The notes under the pieces: model-generated | The model's input: only the letters and a program-made list of their open reading frames with translations | Databases searched by the model: none | Told to the model about the DNA's origin: nothing | Program-made: the position numbers and the translations under genes | Origin: JAFEDN01 sp963832945 | Lineage (GTDB): Bacteria > Pseudomonadota > Gammaproteobacteria > Coxiellales > Coxiellaceae | Length of the DNA: 64,000 bases | Assembly (NCBI GenBank): GCA_963832945.1 | Contig: CAWHVV010000002.1 | Span: forward strand, 62,001-126,000 | Direction of reading: 5' to 3' | Shown here: positions 33,572 to 43,571 of the stretch, in pieces | Layout: each line of letters starts with the position of its first letter | How positions within the stretch are numbered: the stretch's first letter is position 1

Positions 33572-36128
33572 TAAATGTATCGTCGAAACCACCGAGGGTG
33601 CTGGCCAGTAAATTGCCGGGGCTGGTGCCGATGGATCCCAGACTCTTCAATTGTAGCTGGACATAGTAAGAGTCCTTAAAAACATTCACCGGACCGTTTG
33701 AACCGGATGTGTCCGTCTTCTCCCAACTGCGCGAAGCGATTGCGCGTATGGTCCAGCAGCAGGTGTCGTATTGCAGCCCACCATAATAACTGTCGGGACG
33801 TTCCTTACTGATATTATATTGTCCATAGGCAAGTCCGCTCCAGTGTTCCGTTAATGGTAGAGCGAAACCGCTTGAGATCAGGTTGGTATTTTTGCTAAAC
33901 CCGTAAGAGTCTGTGCTGGAGCCACCATTCTGGTCACGGACATACGTGTATTTCATGTTAAAAATATAAAGTTGCCGATGATTAAAATTAATTCCGATCG
34001 ACGCATTATTGGTGGAACCTATAGAAGGATCATACGCATAACTGGTGGTGGTGGACCAGTCAGTCCAAGGATTATAAGTGACTTGTCCAACGAGCGGAGT
34101 CAGGTGAGAATCAGGAGAAATGTACTGAAAAGTACTGTTATTACAATTGGAAGAATTCAGACAGACTTTTTGAGGCTCCAGGTAATAACCGAAACCGAAA
34201 TCCATTTTAAAATTCTGCGCCAGGGTGTTGCCATTTAATACCCGGCTGGTCAAACCAAAACTAAACTGGTTGGCATTTTGCAGCCGGTCATAACTGGTAA
34301 AGCGGTTGACGTCAAATAATTGCGGGAAGGTAAAAGGCAATAACGCCGAATCAAAATTAGGATATCTGTTCTGGTTCATGTACGGAACATACAAATAAAA
34401 AACTCGTGGTTCGAGTGTCGCCAGGTAATCGTGGTCCTCACCCCAGTGAATGGGACGATCAAGATACAGGCCGCTATCGATATCCGCGATTGGCAAATTA
34501 CGGCTGGCATCAAAATCCTCGCGAGTGTCTTCATTCTTCGCCGCGGCGAGTTGCGCCGCATACACGGTGGTGTCCAGTGATATTTGTGGCGTCACATACC
34601 AGGCGGAGCCGTTGAACGGACGGCTGATGGAAGGGCGTAAATGGAGACGCTCGCCTACAGGCATCTGAAGAGTGGCGGGTTTAAAGAGACTGTAATAAGA
34701 AAAATTGACGGATTGGGAGCTTAGACTAAAGTCTGTGCCCCTCCAAAAATCCGCATAATCACTATTAAAATCCAGTTCGGGCAGGCGAGAGTACTGATCA
34801 ACGGCTGGAATGGCGCCCGCCTGACCAATGAGGTGAAGGGTTTGATAGCCCTGTAGTAATCCGGTGAAACTCCAGTGTTTGGTTTGGTATTCCACATCCC
34901 CCTGGTTCAAAAGCTGATTCGCCGCCACGTCACTGTAAGCGGTGCCAAAATCCTGGAAGAAATAATCATCGGTCACATAGTTTAAATGCAGGTGACCGCT
35001 CAGGTTTGGGTCGGGGCGGGCGTTTTCATCGATGCGTATAAATCCGCGGAAGGTGCTGTCGCCGCTTAATTCATCCAGATAAGGAGTTAACGGCTGCCCT
35101 GGTGGCGGCTTCGGGGGGTTGGCGAGAGTATCCTCGCGAAATTGACCAAACTTCGTATCATCGGGGACCACGCTCAGATAAATTTGACCATTATTGTGGG
35201 GGTTTTCTAAATAACGAAACAATGAATTAAATTGCAGGCCGCGATTTTCTATATATTTAGGCGTCGTCGTTAAATCATAATTAGGTGCGAGATTCCAATA
35301 ATAAGGCAGCGCCAGTTGAACACCATTATCTTTCTGATAAGAAGGCACCGGTGTTAGAAAACCGCTTTTCCGGCGGTTATCGATAGGGAAGGTATACACA
35401 GGCGCATAGAGCAGTGGAAAACTGTAAAATTGTAATTTCATGTTATAAGCCGTGCCGAACCCTTCTTTTTTATCCAGGATAATTTTGCTGGCGGAAATTT
35501 GCCAGGCGGGATCGACCGGTGAGCAGGTGGTGTAGGTGGCATTTGAGAGGTGCATCAGTCCGCTGGCGTCACGAAAAGTTTTATCAGCGGTACCCCAGGC
35601 ATCATAGGCACGGCTGGCTAATTTAAATTTTTTGGGGTCCTCAAAAAAATGATAGGCTGCCGGCCCGGATTCCAGGGTGTGTTCATCAAAATGAATAACC
35701 GAGTAGGGTCCCGCCACCAGCTTGCCGGATTCTTCCACCTGCGTATGTCCTTCCAGGCGGACATAATCAATTTTGCCATTTTTGGGGTCACGGTAAATGA
35801 TCGCTTTATCCGCTCTGGCAATCCTGCCGGGCTGGGTCAGGATCACGTTCTGGCTGACCGTGGACTCACCATATCTGTAAAGTATTCCCGGACCTGTGTA
35901 AGTTATTCGAGTGGGGGCTTTAGCAAATGACGGAGGTGTTTTTGTTTCAAGCAGGATTTGCGGCTCCGAATAATACCCATGGCAAAGATTTGCATAAGGA
36001 TCATCAATCCAGCCCAATAAATCAGCAACGTCTTTATTTTCGTAAGCCAAAGTTGTGGAATCGGCGGCGGAAAAAATCAACAAAGCGATGATCGGTTGAG
36101 TAATGTGTATTCTTTTTCGGGATTTCAC
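33567..36128 (-). CDS. lptD: LPS-assembly outer-membrane protein
   Basis: 853 residues. A signal peptide precedes an OstA/LptA-like beta-jellyroll domain (GPGILYRYGESTVSQNVILT, YVRLEGHTQVEESGKLVAGP). A large C-terminal barrel follows (YAPVYTFPIDNRRKSGFLTP). Cysteines resemble the E. coli disulfide set: C49 at the N-terminus, one in YTTCSPVDPAW, and a CC pair in YDTCCWTIRA; an additional pair is in VCLNSSNC. It inserts lipopolysaccharide into the outer leaflet. It heads the run lptD-surA-pdxA-rsmA. Confidence 0.95.
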   Translation of the reverse strand: MKSRKRIHITQPIIALLIFSAADSTTLAYENKDVADLLGWIDDPYANLCHGYYSEPQILLETKTPPSFAKAPTRITYTGPGILYRYGESTVSQNVILTQPGRIARADKAIIYRDPKNGKIDYVRLEGHTQVEESGKLVAGPYSVIHFDEHTLESGPAAYHFFEDPKKFKLASRAYDAWGTADKTFRDASGLMHLSNATYTTCSPVDPAWQISASKIILDKKEGFGTAYNMKLQFYSFPLLYAPVYTFPIDNRRKSGFLTPVPSYQKDNGVQLALPYYWNLAPNYDLTTTPKYIENRGLQFNSLFRYLENPHNNGQIYLSVVPDDTKFGQFREDTLANPPKPPPGQPLTPYLDELSGDSTFRGFIRIDENARPDPNLSGHLHLNYVTDDYFFQDFGTAYSDVAANQLLNQGDVEYQTKHWSFTGLLQGYQTLHLIGQAGAIPAVDQYSRLPELDFNSDYADFWRGTDFSLSSQSVNFSYYSLFKPATLQMPVGERLHLRPSISRPFNGSAWYVTPQISLDTTVYAAQLAAAKNEDTREDFDASRNLPIADIDSGLYLDRPIHWGEDHDYLATLEPRVFYLYVPYMNQNRYPNFDSALLPFTFPQLFDVNRFTSYDRLQNANQFSFGLTSRVLNGNTLAQNFKMDFGFGYYLEPQKVCLNSSNCNNSTFQYISPDSHLTPLVGQVTYNPWTDWSTTTSYAYDPSIGSTNNASIGINFNHRQLYIFNMKYTYVRDQNGGSSTDSYGFSKNTNLISSGFALPLTEHWSGLAYGQYNISKERPDSYYGGLQYDTCCWTIRAIASRSWEKTDTSGSNGPVNVFKDSYYVQLQLKSLGSIGTSPGNLLASTLGGFDDTFR

Positions 36129-36257
36129 TTGCTATCCAAACCCAGGTTCTAATCGTTAAAACCCCGATTCTACTATGGTTGGCAACATTCATGCCAGTTA
36201 TATCAATTTAATTGCATCCAGCTTTCGCTTGATGGCAATCGTAGTATAATGGCGCAC

Positions 36258-37217
36258 ATGAACGATACGTTAAGACAGGCGGCTCTCCAAAAATGGTTAA
36301 TTTCATTCATTTCCGCGCCTTTCACTCTTCAGCCCATGACGCCGGGAGCGGGTAGTCGACGGTATTACCGGGTCACCGCTTCCGGTGGGCGTTTTGTGGT
36401 GATGGATTCTCCCGCAGATGAAAAATTCTTACTTTTCATACAAATAGCCAAAGGCTTGCTGGCCCATGGGGTGCAGGCGCCGGTGATTCATGCGGCTGAT
36501 GAATCGCAGGGGTTTCTGCTGTTGTCTGATCTGGGACCGAATTTGTATGCGGATACGCTGACTTCAGAAAATGCTGATGATCTTTACCATCAGGCATTTA
36601 CGGCTTTGTTGCGACTGCAGTCTTATCGGCAAACGGCGCTAAAAACGTTTGATCTGGTGCATTACCGTGAAAAAATGCAATGGTTTGTTGAATTTTTTAT
36701 GCATTATTATCTTAAATTATCCCTGACAGCAGCCCAGCAGCAGGATTGCGAGCGGCTATTTGATTTATTAATTCTCACCGCGGAGCAACAGCCTAAAGCC
36801 TGCGTGCATTACGATTATCACAGCCGAAATCTGGTTCTGCTACCGGATGGCCAGACCGGAGTTCTGGATTTTCAGGACGCCGTGTACGGTCCCGTGACCT
36901 ACGATGTCGTCTCATTATTACGGGATTGTTATATTGACTGGCCGGCCTCCCGCGTGCAGGCCTGGTTATTTCAATACCAGCAACTGGCTTTAAAAGCCGG
37001 TACGTTGAATGAGGAAGATCCGCAAGTATGGATGCGGTGGTGCGACTTTAGCAGCGCACAACGCCACATAAAATGTATTGGTTTATTTTCAAGGTTTCAT
37101 GTATTGGGGCAGACTTCTGATTATCTGGTTTACATTCCCCGGTTGCTGAATTATCTGCGCGAAATCAGCGGCCGCTATACTGTGATGTCCCCTTTTCGGG
37201 CTATAATATCATCATGA
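36258..37217 (+). CDS. amgK: Cell-wall sugar kinase AmgK (N-acetylmuramate/N-acetylglucosamine kinase)
   Basis: 319 residues of the aminoglycoside-phosphotransferase fold. Catalytic HYDYHSRNLVLL and metal-binding VLDFQDAVYGPVTYDVVSLL are present, and MTPGAGSRRYYRVTASGGRF is the nucleotide-binding start. Overlap of four bases with a MurU-like gene identifies the pair: AmgK phosphorylates MurNAc at the anomeric carbon and MurU makes UDP-MurNAc. This recycling path bypasses de novo synthesis and confers fosfomycin tolerance in pseudomonads. Confidence 0.9.
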   Translation: MNDTLRQAALQKWLISFISAPFTLQPMTPGAGSRRYYRVTASGGRFVVMDSPADEKFLLFIQIAKGLLAHGVQAPVIHAADESQGFLLLSDLGPNLYADTLTSENADDLYHQAFTALLRLQSYRQTALKTFDLVHYREKMQWFVEFFMHYYLKLSLTAAQQQDCERLFDLLILTAEQQPKACVHYDYHSRNLVLLPDGQTGVLDFQDAVYGPVTYDVVSLLRDCYIDWPASRVQAWLFQYQQLALKAGTLNEEDPQVWMRWCDFSSAQRHIKCIGLFSRFHVLGQTSDYLVYIPRLLNYLREISGRYTVMSPFRAIISS

Positions 37218-37900
37218 AAGCGATGATTTTGGCGGCGGGAAGAGGGGAGCGCATGCGGCCATTAACAGACCAGACTCCCAAGCCGCTCGTACCGTTTCGC
37301 GACGGGCGTCTTATCGATCCTTTATTACAGGGGTTACGGCGTGCAGGAATCCGGGAAGTTGTGATTAACGTTTGCTATTTGGCTTCGCAAATTATCGACT
37401 ATTTAAGTGATGGAAATAATTTTGGCTTACGGATTCATTATTCCCGTGAAGAGCAGCTGGGAGGCTTAGAGACTGGGGGAGGCGTGTTTCAGGCCCTGCC
37501 TCTGCTAGGCAGCGATCCATTTTTAATCATCAGCGCAGACATCGTCACCGAGTTTCCTTTTGGAGAGTTGATTAACAAACCGCTTCAGGGTCTGGCTCAT
37601 CTGGTTTTTGTCGATAATCCTGATTTTCATGCGCCGGGAGATTTCCATTTAAACGCCGATGGGACGGTCGCGCTGCAAGGAGATAATAAGCTGACTTACG
37701 CCAACATCGGCGTGTTGCATCCACAGTTATTTGCAAATTGTGGCGCAGGGAAATTTCCATTATCGAAATTATTTCGCGAAGCCATTACCGGCAGGCTGAT
37801 GACCGGCGAGCATTACCGGGGTGATTGGCATAACATCGGCACCCTTGCACAACTACACCAATTAAACTTCATCCGCATTCAGCAAGGCGGGGGAGAGTGA
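37214..37900 (+). CDS. murU: N-acetylmuramate 1-phosphate uridylyltransferase MurU
   Basis: 228 residues. The nucleotidyltransferase signature MKAMILAAGRGERMRPLTDQ and TPKPLVPF open the protein; GGLETGGGVFQALP and the metal site LIISADIVTEF follow. The ending HNIGTLAQLHQLN is usual. It is translationally coupled to amgK. Its last 39 bases overlap, tail to tail, the EamA transporter gene. Confidence 0.9.
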   Translation: MKAMILAAGRGERMRPLTDQTPKPLVPFRDGRLIDPLLQGLRRAGIREVVINVCYLASQIIDYLSDGNNFGLRIHYSREEQLGGLETGGGVFQALPLLGSDPFLIISADIVTEFPFGELINKPLQGLAHLVFVDNPDFHAPGDFHLNADGTVALQGDNKLTYANIGVLHPQLFANCGAGKFPLSKLFREAITGRLMTGEHYRGDWHNIGTLAQLHQLNFIRIQQGGGE

Positions 37901-38791
37901 AGCTTTCTCACGATTATAAAAATAATTAATGGCCACGGCGCCCAGAAGGGTAATTAACCCTCCCGTCAGCTCTAAAGGCCCAGGATATTCTCCCAATATA
38001 ATCATGCCCAATAGTGTCGCAATAATAGGCATAGCATAGAGATAACCGGAAACTTTGCCTGCGGGTGCTTTAGACAAGGCGTAATTCCACAGTGCATAGG
38101 CGAAGGCAGCAGGAAAAATCCCTAAATAAACCGCCGCCGCGGTGGATTGCCAGGGTGCGCCGGGCAATTCGCGAATTATATCCGGGGCATAAATTAACAT
38201 GACAAATGTGCCGCCCCAAATCGACAGAATGACTAACTCCAGAGGATGATAACGATGAAATAAAGATTTTTGAGCGACGGCATAGTAACTGCCTAATATG
38301 GCCGCGATTAAGATGTATAACAGTCCGGCGTCGTATTTTAATCCGCCGCTTTCACCCATCGCTATTAATAGCAGACCTGCCAGACTGATCAGTACTCCCA
38401 GCCAGCTTTTTATCGGCACTTTTTCCCCAAGCAGGAAAAATGCGAACATCATTGTAAATACAGGCATCAGGCCAATAATAAAACCCGCAATGCCGGCGGG
38501 TACGACTATTTCGCCATAATTGATGGCGACATTGTAAACTCCAATGCCCACAATGCCGATAAAGACTATATGTAAGAGATCACGCAACCTTGGGATATGT
38601 CGCTTTGGCAACTTCAAATACAGGATTAATAAGCATAACGAAGCCACCAGATAGCGCAGTAACGCCAGTCCCCCCGGCGAATAGCCGTGCAAACCAATTT
38701 TGATGGCGATCAGGGCAGATGCCCAAAGAAAAACTGTCCCCCACAGACTCAGCTGTGTGACCAAAGAAACAGGGGAAAGGGGGTTTTTCAT
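37862..38791 (-). CDS. EamA-family drug/metabolite transporter
   Basis: 309 residues with about ten membrane segments in two EamA repeats (LWGTVFLWASALIAIKIGLH, SYYAVAQKSLFHRYHPLELV, GKVSGYLYAMPIIATLLGMI, then ILGEYPGPLELTGGLITLLG). Substrate unknown; the family exports metabolites or amino acids. It is a single gene, convergent with murU. Confidence 0.9.
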   Translation of the reverse strand: MKNPLSPVSLVTQLSLWGTVFLWASALIAIKIGLHGYSPGGLALLRYLVASLCLLILYLKLPKRHIPRLRDLLHIVFIGIVGIGVYNVAINYGEIVVPAGIAGFIIGLMPVFTMMFAFFLLGEKVPIKSWLGVLISLAGLLLIAMGESGGLKYDAGLLYILIAAILGSYYAVAQKSLFHRYHPLELVILSIWGGTFVMLIYAPDIIRELPGAPWQSTAAAVYLGIFPAAFAYALWNYALSKAPAGKVSGYLYAMPIIATLLGMIILGEYPGPLELTGGLITLLGAVAINYFYNREKASLSPALLNADEV

Positions 38792-38866
38792 GCAGCGCTA
38801 TTGTGCATTATTTAGTGGAATTTGGCAATAGGCTTTAAATATGCAAATACAAATAAACGGCAGGTA

Positions 38867-40777
38867 CTAGTCAATCTCCGCCAGATCGCCTTTTTCCTCC
38901 AGCCAGTTGCGGCGATCGCTGGCGCGTTTTTTGGCGAGAAGCATATCTAAAATCTGCGCGCTGTTGTCGCCTTCTTTTGTCGTCAGCCGCACCAGTCGAC
39001 GGGTTTCCGGATTCATGGTGGTTTCGCGCAATTGCAAAGGATTCATTTCGCCTAAACCTTTAAAACGCTGAATGTTGGGTTTGCCTTTCTTTTTTTCGGC
39101 ATGAATGCGATCTAAAATTCCCTGCTTTTCTTCGTCGTCGAGGGCGTAAAAGACCTCTTTACCAATGTCAATCCGATACAGCGGTGGCATCGCCACGTGC
39201 ACGTGACCTTCCGCGACAAGCTGAGGAAAATGCCGCAAAAATAAAGCACATAGTAATGTGGCAATATGCAGGCCGTCAGAGTCGGCATCGGCTAAAATGC
39301 AGATTTTTCCATAACGCAAAGTGGTTAAATCCGCCGATCCCGGATCGACTCCCAGAGCCACGGCGATGTCGTGAATTTCCTGGGAAGCCAGCACTTCGTC
39401 GGAAGTCACTTCCCAGGTATTCAAAATTTTACCTCGCAGCGGCATGATCGCCTGATAAGTGCGATCTCGCGCCTGCTTGGCTGAACCGCCCGCCGAATCG
39501 CCTTCGACCAGGAATATTTCGCAGCTATTGACATCTTGCTGCGAGCAGTCCGCCAATTTGCCCGGCAGCGCGGGGCCGGCGGTAATTTTTTTGCGCGTTA
39601 CTTTTTTACTGAGCTGTAGACGTTTTTGCGCATTGAAAATAGCCAATTCAGCGAGCTCCTTGCCCTCCTGAATATGCTGGTTCAGCCATAAACTGAAGGC
39701 GTCGTGCACCACACCCGCGACAAAAGTGGCGCATTGACGCGAAGATAATTTTTCCTTGGTTTGCCCGGCGAATTGAGGTTCCTGAATTTTTACCGATAAT
39801 ACATAGCTGCAGGGTTCCCATAAATCATCTGCGGTAAGTTTGAGACCGCGGGGCAATAATTTTTGCAGCTCACAAAATTCATACATCGCTTCGGCTAAAC
39901 CGCTTCGTAAACCATTGACGTGCGTGCCGCCCTGGATGGTGGGTATTAAATTGACGTAACTCTCAGTCACTTTTTTGCTGGAATCTTCCGGTAACCACAC
40001 CACAGCCCAGTCTACTTTTTCGACATCGGCGCTGAAGGCGCCGATTAAGGGTTCTTCGGGTATGTGCGCGATATCTCTAATGCAGTCACTGAGATAATCT
40101 TTTAAGCCGGATTCATAATACCACTCAATTCTTTCATGAGTATTTTCGTCAGAAAAAATAATCCGCAATCCAGGGCATAAAACCGCTTTTGCCCTTAAAT
40201 TATGCTTTAACGCGCTGACTGCAAATTTTGGACTGTCGAAATATTTTTCGTTAGGCCAGAAGCGTACCAGAGTCCCGGTTTCATGCGCCGGGGCATTCCC
40301 GACGGTTTTAAGAGCTCCGGCCTTTTCGCCGTCAGCAAAATCCATTTGATAAATGCGCCCTTCTTTTTTTACCTGGACCATAAGTTTTCGGGACAGCGCA
40401 TTCACCACCGAAATTCCGACTCCATGCAGACCGCCGGAAAACTGATAGCTTTTATTCGAAAATTTAGCGCCGGAGTGAAGCCGGGTGAGAATCAATTCGA
40501 CGCCACTGATTTTATGTTCGGGGTGAATGTCCACGGGCATGCCGCGGCCGTTATCGATCACCGCCAGTGAGCCATCTTTATAAACTTCGACCGTGATTTG
40601 ATCGGCATGTCCGGCGATGGCTTCGTCAACGCTATTATCAATAGCTTCATGAGCGAGATGATTGGGCCGGGTAGTGTCTGTATACATTCCCGGACGGCGT
40701 CTGACCGGGTCCAGCCCGCTTAAAACCTCAATGGATTCCGCAGAATAGTTCGTGGTTTTTTTCGGTTTGCTGCTCAT
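38867..40777 (-). CDS. parE: DNA topoisomerase IV subunit B
   Basis: 636 residues. GHKL ATPase motifs HEAIDNSVDEAIAGHADQI, DNGRGMPVDIHP and GGLHGVGISVVNALS; the TOPRIM acidic residues in EIFLVEGDSAGGSAKQARDR and ILADADSDGLHI; and the end RFKGLGEMNPLQLRETTMNP. The length (about 630) and lack of a long insert favour ParE over GyrB. It decatenates daughter chromosomes with ParC, which is not in this window. Confidence 0.95.
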   Translation of the reverse strand: MSSKPKKTTNYSAESIEVLSGLDPVRRRPGMYTDTTRPNHLAHEAIDNSVDEAIAGHADQITVEVYKDGSLAVIDNGRGMPVDIHPEHKISGVELILTRLHSGAKFSNKSYQFSGGLHGVGISVVNALSRKLMVQVKKEGRIYQMDFADGEKAGALKTVGNAPAHETGTLVRFWPNEKYFDSPKFAVSALKHNLRAKAVLCPGLRIIFSDENTHERIEWYYESGLKDYLSDCIRDIAHIPEEPLIGAFSADVEKVDWAVVWLPEDSSKKVTESYVNLIPTIQGGTHVNGLRSGLAEAMYEFCELQKLLPRGLKLTADDLWEPCSYVLSVKIQEPQFAGQTKEKLSSRQCATFVAGVVHDAFSLWLNQHIQEGKELAELAIFNAQKRLQLSKKVTRKKITAGPALPGKLADCSQQDVNSCEIFLVEGDSAGGSAKQARDRTYQAIMPLRGKILNTWEVTSDEVLASQEIHDIAVALGVDPGSADLTTLRYGKICILADADSDGLHIATLLCALFLRHFPQLVAEGHVHVAMPPLYRIDIGKEVFYALDDEEKQGILDRIHAEKKKGKPNIQRFKGLGEMNPLQLRETTMNPETRRLVRLTTKEGDNSAQILDMLLAKKRASDRRNWLEEKGDLAEID

Positions 40778-41025
40778 TTCATATTCCCAATACTGGCTCT
40801 GATCGCAGCCAGGTGATCATTAATGCGAAAAAACAGAATCAACAGTTCGCAAACAATGCGGGTTGCTAAAGGTCCCAGAATAATAATTTCCAGCACCACC
40901 CGCCAGCTTTCCTGATGTATAATATCGACAATCGCGATGACGATAAAGATTATCATAGCCACCCAAAAAAGAAATTGCACCAGCCACGGCGTCAGCATTT
41001 TGCGAAATGTGAGAAAATCTTTCAT
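40774..41025 (-). CDS. DUF4282 small membrane protein
   Basis: 83 residues from MKDFLTFRKMLTPWLVQFLF. Two membrane segments (WVAMIIFIVIAIVDII and LEIIILGPLATRIVCELLIL) followed by a short charged tail match the DUF4282 family. Function unknown. The stop overlaps the parE ATG, so it is cotranslated with parE. Confidence 0.85.
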   Translation of the reverse strand: MKDFLTFRKMLTPWLVQFLFWVAMIIFIVIAIVDIIHQESWRVVLEIIILGPLATRIVCELLILFFRINDHLAAIRASIGNMK

Positions 41026-41075
41026 ACAGGCTCCCATCTGCGATAGCAGGACAGTATCCTAAATTTCAGGCGTTT

Positions 41076-41095
41076 CAGCAATTGCCGCTGAGTAC
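41076..41095. repeat. Scrap of palindromic element family A
   Basis: CAGCAATTGCCGCTGAGTAC matches the terminal hairpin arm of the element (compare 23043-23062). Degenerate AACTCC-like remains follow to about 41130. It shows old, decayed copies exist. Confidence 0.6.
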
Positions 41096-41141
41096 ATATC
41101 CGGTACTCTCAGGTTTCTTCAGGTAACTCCTGGTTGCTATC

Positions 41142-41885
41142 TCAATTAATTTTTAACGTAAAAGGGGGGCTGTCGGGATATTTATTTTCCAGATAGCTTT
41201 TTTGTTCCCAGTATCGTGATTCATTCAAATCTTTTCTCACTCCCATGCCAGATCTATAATACCCGGATAAAATTATTTTTGCTGCTTGATACCCCTGATT
41301 AGCGGATATTTTTGCGAAACGTACCGCTTCTTTTACATCTTCTGGGTTTTTATCATGTATCTTATTAATATAATGAATATTTAATGCAAAGCTTGCATAT
41401 CCAATTCCTTGCATGGAAGAGAGGCGATACAAATAGAGTGCTTCTTCTTTAAGACGTTTGTTTATTAGGCATTTCTTATAATAATGGGCCAATATATATC
41501 GAGCTTCCGCATGTCCCTGATTGGCAGCCAACCAACATAATCCTTCTGCCTCTTTGCTGTCTTTTCCCACCCCAATGCCTTCGTTATAACAACGAGCCAG
41601 GGCAAATTGTGCTTTCACATAGCCCTGATCGGCAGCTAAACGGTAGAAATGCACTGCCGTTTTAGCATCCTTTCTCTCTCTAATACCTCGTTCATAACAA
41701 ACACCTAAATCATATTGTGCTTGTGTATTTCCTTGATCACCCGCTAAACATAATAATCGCATTGCTGCTTCCGCGACATCTTTTTCCCTGGTAGCTAACT
41801 TATACAGTCGTTGCCGATCCACAATCCGTGTGAGGGTTGAACTCAGAGAACCCGATTCTATAAAATTACTTTTTTTTCTCTTCAT
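41142..41885 (-). CDS. Sel1-like repeat protein
   Basis: 247 residues with four or five Sel1 repeats: AQYDLGVCYERGIRERKDAK, AQFALARCYNEGIGVGKDSK, ARYILAHYYKK, AAKIILSGYYRSGMGVRKDL. No signal peptide is visible; the N-terminus is basic (MKRKKSNFIES). Sel1 proteins scaffold complexes, and in Legionella several act at the host interface. Composition is AT-rich. Ribosome site upstream is weak. Confidence 0.85.
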   Translation of the reverse strand: MKRKKSNFIESGSLSSTLTRIVDRQRLYKLATREKDVAEAAMRLLCLAGDQGNTQAQYDLGVCYERGIRERKDAKTAVHFYRLAADQGYVKAQFALARCYNEGIGVGKDSKEAEGLCWLAANQGHAEARYILAHYYKKCLINKRLKEEALYLYRLSSMQGIGYASFALNIHYINKIHDKNPEDVKEAVRFAKISANQGYQAAKIILSGYYRSGMGVRKDLNESRYWEQKSYLENKYPDSPPFTLKIN

Positions 41886-42008
41886 AATATAAATACCCCG
41901 TTGTGTTTAAAATTTGAAAGGGCCTGTTTACAATTGGCCGTAATATATTGATTAATAAGAGTAAACCCGTAGAATTGTATTCTCGAATAACAACAAAACG
42001 AGTTTGCA

Positions 42009-42206
42009 ATGCCTGGACAGATGCTCACAGATGAGCGCTGGTCAAACCTAAGGATAATCATGAAGGAACATGGGATATATGACAAGCCCAACTTTATGCG
42101 CACAGAAGTGCCTTGGCGTGACCTGCCAACTTTTTTTGGCGTATGGATTTCGATTTACCAACAATTTAATCGCTGGTCATCGAAAAATAAATTTCGGTCA
42201 CTTTAG
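42009..42206 (+). pseudogene. IS5-type transposase remnant
   Basis: 65 codons beginning MLTDERWSNLRIIM, then VPWRDLPTFFGVWISIYQQF with NRWSSKN. This is the N-terminal DUF4096 region of IS5-family transposases, with an internal deletion (the RGRP-type stretch is shortened) and no catalytic part. No inverted repeats were found around it. Confidence 0.75.
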
Positions 42207-42260
42207 TCAGAATGTAAAAAGACCCTAATATATTTCTGTGAAAAATAGTATTATGGGATT

Positions 42261-43550
42261 ATGATGTATTCCTATTCAAATTCATTACGTTACATTTATA
42301 GCATTGCCTATTATATTGCCGTGCCGGGGCTTCTGTTGCGTTTATGGTGGCGTTCACTGCGTTATAATCGCCACTACGGCGCGCGCTGGCTGGAACGGTT
42401 TGGAGTTATTCCCCGGCTGAAAGACCCAAAAGTAATATGGGTTCACGCCGTTTCCATGGGCGAAACTTTGGCGGCGGCGCCTCTGGTTAAAATACTTTTG
42501 TCCCGCTATTCCGATTACCGTATCGTCATGACTTCCACCACTCCAACCGGCGCTTTACAGGTGGCTAAACATTTTGGACAGCAGGTCACAGCATTGCACA
42601 CACCTTATGATTTACCGGATTGCGTCAACCGTTTTCTGGATCGTGTGCACCCGGATTTGGGAATTATCCTCGAAACGGAGTTGTGGCCTAATCTGCTGGC
42701 AGCCTGCTCGCGGCGCAAAATCCCGCTGATGCTGGCAAATGCGCGCCTGTCGGCCCGTTCGAGCCGGGGTTATCAGCGCATCGCGCCGTTAGCGCGGCAA
42801 ATGGTGAACAGTTTTGCGTGTGTTGCCGCGCAGGCGGAATCGGACGGCCATCGGTTTCTGGAACTGGGATTGGAACCGCAGCGCCTGCAGGTAAGCGGAA
42901 ATATAAAATTTGATGTGCAGCCCGCGCCGGATTTAAGCTCGCGTGGACAGGCGTTGCGCGACGGGTGGGGGGCTGCGCGTCCGGTTTGGGTGGCGGCCAG
43001 CACTCATGAAGGCGAAGAAACCATTTTATTGACAGCCTTAAAAAAGGTGCGCGAAAATTTTCCGGAATTGTTATTTATTCTGGTGCCCCGGCATCCCGAG
43101 AGATTCGCCAAAGTGGCCCAGCTTTGTCTGCAGGCAGGTTATCAAACCTCTCTTCGCAGCCGGAAAGACCCAGTCAACGACGGCACTGAAATTCTGTTGG
43201 GCGATACCCTGGGTGAACTCATGCTTTTTTACGCAGCGGCGGACATCGCGTTCGTGGGCGGCAGCTTTGTAAAAGTTGGCGGGCATAATTTAATTGAACC
43301 GGCGATTTTAGGAGTGGGCGTCTTAACCGGGCCGCATTTGCATAATTTTGCCGATATCAGTCAACTGTTATTTTCCGCAGGCGGCGCGCAGGTCGTCACA
43401 GACGCAGACACCATCAGCGCCGCGCTCATTAAGCTGCTCCGCGATCCCAAACAGCGTATCGGGATGGGTGAAAACGGCCGTCAGGCTGTCCTCGCCAATA
43501 CCGGCGCGCTCGAAAAAAACTTAAACTGGATTGCCGCACAATTGTCCTAA
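42261..43550 (+). CDS. waaA: Kdo transferase (lipid A glycosyltransferase)
   Basis: 429 residues. N-terminal membrane anchor (YIYSIAYYIAVPGLLLRLWW), then VSMGETLAAAPLV with the catalytic glutamate, TSTTPTGALQVAKHF, ETELWPNLLAACSRRKIPLM, VWVAASTHEGEETILL, LVPRHPERF and FVGGSFVKVGGHNLIEPAI. It adds Kdo to lipid IVA in the inner membrane. Either of two adjacent ATGs (42261, 42264) may be the start. Confidence 0.95.
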   Translation: MMYSYSNSLRYIYSIAYYIAVPGLLLRLWWRSLRYNRHYGARWLERFGVIPRLKDPKVIWVHAVSMGETLAAAPLVKILLSRYSDYRIVMTSTTPTGALQVAKHFGQQVTALHTPYDLPDCVNRFLDRVHPDLGIILETELWPNLLAACSRRKIPLMLANARLSARSSRGYQRIAPLARQMVNSFACVAAQAESDGHRFLELGLEPQRLQVSGNIKFDVQPAPDLSSRGQALRDGWGAARPVWVAASTHEGEETILLTALKKVRENFPELLFILVPRHPERFAKVAQLCLQAGYQTSLRSRKDPVNDGTEILLGDTLGELMLFYAAADIAFVGGSFVKVGGHNLIEPAILGVGVLTGPHLHNFADISQLLFSAGGAQVVTDADTISAALIKLLRDPKQRIGMGENGRQAVLANTGALEKNLNWIAAQLS

Positions 43551-43571
43551 CCCTGATTCACATGATAAATT